From: Picocystis sp. L7
Taxonomy: Eukaryota; Chlorophyta; Picocystophyceae; Picocystales; Picocystaceae
NCBI GenBank assembly: GCA_020975725.1
Contig: QXJR01000005.1
Location: 62,001-126,000, forward strand
Direction of reading: 5' to 3'
Length of the DNA stretch: 64,000 nt
The position numbers and the translations under genes were made by a program. Under the pieces are notes generated by a model. It saw only the letters and a program-made list of their open reading frames with translations, made no database searches and was not told where the DNA came from. The first letter of the stretch is position 1. Every line of letters begins with the position of its first letter. This document shows positions 56,856 through 64,000 of this stretch, piece after piece.

Positions 56856-59800
56856 TTGTCGAAGCCTCGCTTGGCGATGAGCGACTCGGAGGAAGAATTC
56901 CTCTCCGGAACCGCCACACGAATGCAACGGTTGAGAGGTGAATTGGAACGTGAGCAACAAGCTCGATCCGTCCTTGCTCAGCAAGTGGAGGAGTTGGAAA
57001 GTCAACTACGTCGTTTGCGTAACGACACCCCCGCTCAAGACCCGCAAGTGCAAGAAGAAGAACCGCTTGGGGAAGAGGATCTCCCTCGCGAGGACAATGG
57101 ACCTACTCCACCATCAGTTGAACCCAATGAGAAGGCAGCTGGGAATGCTTCCCACCTGGCTATGCAACCATTGAGCCAACAAGGACTTCATTCACTCACC
57201 AAGATGTACCAAGCTATGGAAGGCTCCCACCGGTTGCAAGGAGTGGCATTGTCCAAGCCAAAAAGCTTCTCTGGAACGGAAGTGATAGATGACCCATATG
57301 CACTCACCCACTGGTATAGGGAGGTTGCTTGTTGGGTTGAAGGTTACGCGAGCGATCCAACTCAGCAGGTAGTACTAGCTCTCCAGACCTTGACAGGCAC
57401 AGCCCGCATCATGGTCGATAATATTATCATGGCTGATCGGGAGCGCGTTCCAAACTTACCGTCTCTCTTCAGTCTACTCAAGGAGACCTTTCAAAGAAGA
57501 GACCCAGGGCCTGATGCTTGGAAAGAATTTCAGCGGGCTCGTTTACGTCAAAACAAGGAGAATGTGATCACTTACTTGAACCGCCTCCTTCTTCTGAGTT
57601 TTGTGATTAATATGAGCGATGACCCCACCTGTCCAAGGGTTGATGAGGATGACATCGCCACCAGGTTACGCATCGGCCTGCCATATGACAGTGGCAATAA
57701 GGTGGAGCAACACATGCAACTGATGGTTGATTTGGAACGCAAGCCAGATGTGTCCCCATGGGGCATAGCAGCCATCGCATTGAAAGTGGAAGCCCAGGAC
57801 AGAGAGAAAGCTCGGCGTGTTTCACGCACGGTCAGGCCGCTCAATCAAAATGGTCATGGAGCCAAATCTGTGGCCACTGTCCATGCCTTACCTCAGAAGG
57901 AAGGGAGCTACCGCCCCAACGTACGATCGATCGAAGGACGGGCCGCCAAGCGATTCAGAGATTTATCGGAGGAACTTCAAAAAGGATAGTGGCTGCGCAG
58001 ACACAGATGAAAAGTCTGCCTTTGGGAGCCAGTCTTTCTCAAGACCAACTTCAACTCTGTCAGAGTAATTCCTTGTGCATCAAGTGTAGACGCTACGGGC
58101 ATGACGCAAAACATTGCCGTCACACCCAGCCAATGATGCCAAAAAACTGAACAGGCTCCTCCCGACGGAAGAGGCCGTCGGGATGGAGCCAGGAGAGGTG
58201 CCACCCGCAAGCGCGAGGTCTGATCCGTTGACTCTCAACAACTTATACCCAGATCAGGTGGTAACCTTACGAGCGTCGCCAAACCCTCGCCCCGTTGTGA
58301 GTTCCTCACAGCCAGCAGTACTATTGGACCTACAGGTCCTACTGACCTGTCCACACAGGCGTACGTGGACACGCTTGCCAGCAACTCCTTCTTAAGCATT
58401 CATTACCTTGAAAAACTGAAGAAGCATGACCCAACACAGCAGAATTGGAGGCCTACTGGCCAATACTTTGATTTCAGCCTAGCAGTAGGGACAGAAGTGC
58501 ACCAGGCCCAAGTTATTCAAGCACAGATTACAATCGATACCTTTCAGGTGAGTCATTATTTTGGTGTGGCCCCCATTGAGACCTTTGAATGCATACTAGG
58601 TGTCGACTTCTGCCACCTCTTCTTGCTGCACATAAACTGGCAGCATCAGTACATGGAACTTAAACATCCAGATGGGACAGTTCATAAAGTACAGGGCGAC
58701 ACAGCATTTTTAAAAGCCCGTAAACTTGACCTTATAGTGCCCCCCTCTGAAATCAAAGAGGCCATGCAAACAGAAGGATGTTTATTACTAATGGTGCAAC
58801 CTCTTGATGTCACCTGTGAGCTAACATCTGAAGAACTAGAAACTTCGACCTTCCGCAGTAAGCTCAGTGATGCCTGCACGCTGTCACCCAACGAACAAGA
58901 GAGACTGCAGAAGCTGCTCAGCAAGTACGCGCTCTGCTTTGAAAAGCGTACCACCTTACCTTGCGAACGCGTACCCGGTGAGTCATTCAAGATTCAGCTG
59001 GAACCTGGTACTCAGCCGGTGCATCGCAACTATTATCGGTTGTCCCCACAACAGCAGGATGCTCTACGCGAACTGCTGACCGAATACGTGGACGTTGGGA
59101 AAATGGATGTCTGTGCGGGATCGAGTTGGGGGGCACCTGTCCTCCTCATCCCAAAGAAGGATGGGGGGTGGAGGGTCGTGTTCGACTATCGAATGCTAAA
59201 TGCAGCCACAATTAAGGACCGCTACCCGTTGCCGCGAATAGATGACCACCTGCAGAACTTGAGAGGGTCAAGTATCTTCTCATCAGTAGACGCCCTAGAC
59301 GGCTTTCACCAGCTTCCCATGAATGGAGAAGATGTTGACAAGACAGCAGTTGTTACTCCTTTCGGCAGCTATGTATGGAGGGTTATGCCAATGGGTCTGG
59401 CCAATGCCCCTGCAATGTTCCAGAGAATGATGAATCGAATTTTTGGGGCATTGCCCTTTTTAAAGGTCTATATGGATGACATATTGATACACTCTGTAGA
59501 TCAAGAGAAACACTTTGAACATTTGGAAGACTTCCTCGAGGTATGCCAGCGTAACGACATACGACTGAAAGAGTCAAAATGTCACTTCTTCCACCGAACG
59601 CTGGAATGGGTAGGTTTTCGCATACATGCTGGCCAGCTCAGTTGTGCAGACCATTTGGTGGAGCGCATACAAAAGTTCCCTAAACCTGTCACACACAAAC
59701 AAAACTTAGCATTCCTGGGACTTTGTCAATTCTACATGCGTTTTGTACGCAATTATGCAGAGATTGCTTCACCTCTTACAGAGCTCACTCGCAAACAGTA

Positions 59801-60299
59801 CCGCCACGACTTCTGTCGTTTCTGGAAGGCTCAACATGACCAGGCCTTTGAACACCTTGTGCGTATGCTCACTACTGGACCTATTTTACAGTTATTTGAT
59901 GAAGACCGGCCTATACGCGTTGAGACTGACGCTTCGGATTTGGGTATGGGGGCTGTACTACTACAAGAAACCTCCCCCAACACCTGGGAACCAGTTGAGT
60001 ATTACTCTAAAAGTTCAATTCAGCACAAGAAACTATCATCCAGCAGAGAAGGAGACTTGTGCTATCGTCTACGCTCTGCAGCATTGGCGGCACCTTCTCT
60101 TTGGACAGAGATTCACTGTCCTTACAGACAACAAAGCCAGCATGTACTTGCAAAGCAAGTCCGCAGAACAACTCAGTCCCCGGGATCAGCGCTGGACGGC
60201 GAAGTTGGCATACTTTGCACCTTTCGCTGTCGAGTACCGCCCAGGATCTCAAAATATCACTGCAGATTACTTATCGCGCAACCCCCCTAGCACAGGTCC

Positions 60300-61165
60300 T
60301 CCCATCATCCGGATTTTAGACTTATGTGCAGGTATGGGCACAGTCCTTCGAGCTCTGTGGCATCTCATACCAACTGGCTATCCAATACAAGTTGATTACA
60401 TAGCAGTCGAAATAGAAGAGCATGCCCGAAAGGTAATACAGAGGGTGTTTGCTGAGGTGAACCTCGGATCGACCTGGACTCTTTCACCGCACAGATATTT
60501 TCCGTTATGGCAATGATGTACGAGTATTGGCGCATCGAAGAAAGCTACCACCTGTCCACCTGCTTATCGCGGGGTACCATGCCAGCCGTTCTCCAAAGCC
60601 AATACCTCGCCAGACTACCCCAGTTATGGGCTGCGGGATGAAGAGAACTTTTTACAACGGTACATACCCTTTACAACCGACTTGGTCGACCAGATTATAT
60701 CATCGAATGTACTCCTTTTGCAGGCCACCTTTACAAAGATTTTCAGCAGGTTGCGGAAATGTTTGGAGAGCCCGCCTTACACGACATGTCCCAGTACTGC
60801 CCCAGAAAAGGAGCAGGTACTGCTGGACTTCGCTTCCGTCCAATTCACGTATATGGCATGTACCCGGTCTGCCCTTACCTGGCAAGATTGTTTGACCGAT
60901 GGAGCTACGGTTTCCTATGGCGCAATGAAACAGCCCGTTCTTAATACCCCACTTTGATGGCCACGAGTAACTCGCATAGTGACCGCAATCGGACAACATG
61001 GGTACGTAACTCAGATGGAACTGAAAGAGCGCTGACAGTTGCAGAAAAAGAGCGCTTGGTTGGGATGGAAATTGGAGACACAGCTGCCGAGAATGTCTCA
61101 ACAAGCAGGCGACATCGGTTGTGCGGCAATGCATTCCCCGTAGCGTGGATAGCCAACCTTCTGGA
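60300..61165 (+). other. C5-cytosine DNA methyltransferase segment within the gypsy element
   Basis: Lies between RNase H and integrase. Motif I (AdoMet binding) is ILDLCAGMGTVLRAL at about 60310-60355, followed by an acidic YIAVEIEEHAR strand end. Motif IV, with the catalytic cysteine, is PCQPFS at 60577-60594. Motifs IX-X are LTVAEKERLVGM and LCGNAFPVAWIANLL at about 61030-61165. Spacing and the YIA-E strand recall the DNMT3/DRM type more than DNMT1, though the PCQ is general. It is part of a broken element, so activity should not be assumed. Confidence 0.82.
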
Positions 61166-63170
61166 CCTTTACTTTAAAACACCCACAGGGACGCTTCGAC
61201 CGCTAGCTAGCCGCAGTCTCACCGAGGCTGTGTGTGTTCAAGGCAAACAGTCCAGAATCCTGTCCGCGTTAGCCGATCCGGGCAGTCCCTCTTTTGTGCA
61301 GCGCCTACGGTCCGCCGCTCTATCTGACCCTCAGTATGAGGCATGGCTGCGAACGCTGCCCCCACATTTGCGTGCCACCAATGGACTGCTTTTTGAAGTC
61401 AGCCCTCCAAATCAGATCGATGTCTTCGACGGCCCTGCTGTGGTACTGGTTCCCGCAGATGACGCCTTACGTCAGGACTTATTACACCTAGTACATGACC
61501 AGGCGCACTTCGGTGCAGAGCGTACCTTCGCAAACGCCAAGCGCCACTTCACTTGGAAAGGAATGAAACAGCATATAAATCACTTTGTCGCGCGCTGTCC
61601 AACTTGTCAGATGCAAAAACCAGGAACAACATCTAGGCACCAGCCCCTCTTTGCCGAGACTAAGTTTTATCCCTATCCATTTCACACAGTGGTAATGGAT
61701 GTGGTCGAAGGATTGCCCCTTACAGCCAAGGGCATAATGGGGTGCTTACTGTTGTCGATCGTTTACCGAAGTATGCGATCTACATTGCTATACACACTTC
61801 CTGGAGTTCTTTCCGACAAGCGCAATGCTTGCTAGATGCGCTCGTGTACCGCTTCCATACGCCGCAGCGCATTCACACTGACAATGGGCCAGCGTATCGC
61901 GACCTTTTCCAAGCATTCTGCGCTGCAATGGGAGTTCAGCATTCCACTGGAACACCGTATCATTCACAATCCCAAGGAGGTGCAGAGCGAGAGCATCGCA
62001 CTCTTTTGCAGCAGCTGCGCTTAACGTGCGATGACCGTTTAAACTGGGATGACTATTTACAGGCAGCTGCCCATGCTTATAATGACAGCGTACATGCTGT
62101 TACAAAAGTTGCGCCGTTTGTCGCTTTGTTCGGATGCCCTTCAAGGTTGCCCTGGCACTTGCAGTTCCTAACCTTACAGGACAATACAGAGAGTCTCACA
62201 GATATGATATCCACAGTAGACCAACGGGTTACTGTCCTACTAGACAAACAGCGACAATTGTACAGAACCATGCTAGAGCATTTGCATAAACAAGCTGAGA
62301 AATTCCAGGCTCTGCGTTCACAATTACCGACTCGCTCTTTCAAGGTTGGTGATCAAGTGAAAGTCCAGTATGGCCTCAAGGGGCCAACTGATAAACACAA
62401 ACTGGACCCATACTACGTCGGTCCATTCACCGTTACTGAAGACTTGGGAAAAGGGGCTTACAGGCTACAACTGCCCCCTGATTCGCCCTATTCTGACCGC
62501 TTCAATGCTGACCGTTTGGCACCGTGGTTTGATTCAGATTTAACGCTCTTCCCTTCACAAGAACCTACTGGTGCATCCACCTCCCTTCCCGTGGATGCCA
62601 ACGTGGAACCCGCCGCAATCATACAGCGCTATCTATTGAGAGACTATCAACTCTTCCCCCAACAGCCTGTTCGTTATTGGGTCAAGACAACTTCAACTAC
62701 AGAACCCTACATGTGGGTCAATGAAACTAGTGAACTACTAGATGAGTTTTTGGTGCTGGAGGAAAACAATGGTTGCATTCCCGAACAGGGCATTACTGCC
62801 TCTAACCTTGAGAAAGTGGAACAGCATAAACACCAAGTATATTTACAGTATCCAGCACCTATATTACTGAACACCTGGACTTCTTCAAAGCTACCATTCC
62901 AGACCCGACGAAGACCGACTTACAAGTCACCCCATAACCTGCAACAGGCAGTGGTGCAACAGTTGTTTCATGCCTCCGATGGCACACAAGCATACTTTCA
63001 AGGCATGGTGATTGGCACATCGGGTGAAAACTATTGCGTGCGCTGGACTGATGGGATCGAGCAAAGTTATACAGCTGCTGAGATACGTGCGATGCTATAT
63101 GACCCCATCAGTTATGTGTATGACTTTCTTCACGTCTGATGTGTCAGTGACCTGACAGGAGCCAGGAGAA

Positions 63171-63752
63171 TGTAGCCTAGCAGGGACCCTACGAGACCCT
63201 GCGTGAAGACCCCGAGACTTTGGGGAGTAAAAGGGCAGTCATTGCCTTACTGCTCCCTACTACCGTTATACCATAGATCCGGGTCTGGATTGAATGTGGG
63301 TCAACAGAGCCCGGGAATAGATGCAGAACGCCCCGGGTCAATGGACATGTTTCAGTAAGGGATGAAGGGAACCCTTGACCGGTAGAGTTGAGTCGAAAGG
63401 ATTCCCTTTCCCCGTGTACTTCTAGAAGGTAGGGCTGGGGAGGCTGGACGGTGTCGATGACTCGGACAGCTGGCGGACGCCCCACGGCTGGCTGCACGGA
63501 CGGTCAGATTTGACCGTCAGCAGCACGTGGACCCTCCTTGTGCCCCACTTGCCCTCATCTCAACCGCCACTGAGTGGTTTTGAGAGACGGACCTCCAGTC
63601 CCTCTCTTTGCCTTGCAATTCACTTTTCTACTTGTCCTCCGAGACGACCTCCTCGCCTCATCAGCCTCTTCCAGGACCTCAACGACTGCTGAGAGCCGCA
63701 ACTCGCTCGTTGCACAAGTGTCCCCTGTCTGCGACCCTACTTGGACGCTACA
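63171..63752 (+). repeat. 3' LTR of the gypsy element
   Basis: 582 bases, identical to the 5' LTR except for one substitution noticed near position 430 (CCATCTC against CCCTCTC). Confidence 0.96.
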
Positions 63753-64000
63753 GATGTTTCGCCGACGAGGGACCAGGAGTCCACCGAAACCCGTCGAACG
63801 GACGAGGCTGGAGCGAATTTCGTTTCGAAACACGCTCTTGTATTACAAAGGAGAGATTCCGACGTTCGAAGCCCGAAAAACGATCGCCCTTATGTCCCTT
63901 CGATCGCGTCGGTCGCGGTCGGGCCGACCTCCATGGCGTCGGCCGTCCGTGGCCCTGCGTCGCACGGGTCGTACGCGGAGCCACGGGCGCGCGAAACGCT
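63753..64000. other. GC-rich flanking DNA at the window edge
   Basis: 248 bases, CG-rich (CGGTCGCGGTCGGG, ACGGGCGCGCG). No gene is recognised. It does not continue the minus-strand gypsy fragment found on the other side of the element. Confidence 0.5.

Larger units (their letters stand above)
56274..63752 (+). mobile_element. gypsy retrotransposon with a cytosine DNA methyltransferase region
   Basis: 5' LTR 56274-56855 and 3' LTR 63171-63752, 582 bases each with one difference noticed, so a recent insertion. Parts in order: gag about 56880-57990 with coiled N terminus; zinc knuckle CIKCRRYGHDAKHC about 58075-58120; protease about 58360-58700; reverse transcriptase about 59080-59500 (WRVVFDYRMLNAATIKDRYP, VYMDDILIHS); RNase H about 59900-60290; C5-methyltransferase motifs about 60300-61165; integrase about 61480-62250 (HDQAHFG, CPTCQMQK, HTDNGPAY); C-terminal region with a chromo/Tudor-like module to 63139; purine-rich tract 63157-63170. 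Broken by roughly half a dozen interruptions, unexpected beside such similar LTRs. No target-site duplication (CACGG left, GATGT right). Confidence 0.93.

Overview
This window reads as nuclear DNA of a unicellular or simple photosynthetic eukaryote, most likely an alga. The evidence is GT-AG introns in several genes, eukaryote-only proteins (actin, eIF2-alpha, eIF2B-beta, a trithorax-type SET protein), copia and gypsy retrotransposons, and a nuclear gene for a DUF2854 protein, a family otherwise known from cyanobacteria and plastids. No operons, rRNA or convincing tRNA genes were seen. The exact lineage cannot be fixed from sequence alone. All intron models below were read by eye from splice sites and family conservation.

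Layout. 0-18.6 kb is gene-rich: monothiol glutaredoxin (-), actin (+, one intron), tRNA-dihydrouridine synthase 1 (+), eIF2-alpha (-, three introns), DUF2854 protein (+), RING-H2/PHD protein (+), a glomulin/ALF4-like helical protein (+) and eIF2B-beta (-, one intron). 18.7-31.8 kb is a copia cluster: an old minus-strand element, then three closely related younger copies (one partial minus-strand, one whole-looking plus-strand, one partial plus-strand sharing an LTR with it). 31.8-34.8 kb is AT-richer decayed DNA. 34.8-54.9 kb is again genic: a mitochondrial-carrier-family protein (-), a 2,222-residue PWWP/PHD/SAND-like/Tudor-like/SET histone methyltransferase (-, four introns), a trypsin-like protease (+, one intron), a small unknown ORF (+), a bifunctional AdoMetDC-ornithine decarboxylase (+) and cysteinyl-tRNA synthetase (-). 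55.6-63.75 kb holds a fragment of one gypsy element abutting a second, nearly full-length gypsy element with almost identical LTRs.

How it fits together. eIF2-alpha and the beta subunit of its exchange factor lie within 10 kb of each other. CysRS and DUS1 add to a translation/tRNA theme. The AdoMetDC-ODC fusion puts the two committed decarboxylases of polyamine synthesis in one chain. The SET and RING/PHD proteins are chromatin or ubiquitin factors.

The most unusual item is the gypsy element at 56.3-63.75 kb. Between RNase H and integrase it carries segments with C5-cytosine DNA methyltransferase motifs, and it ends in a possible Tudor/chromo-like module. Second are the AdoMetDC-ODC fusion and the SET protein with three SAND-like modules. 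Third is evidence from diagnostic bases that the copia array grew by LTR-to-LTR recombination.
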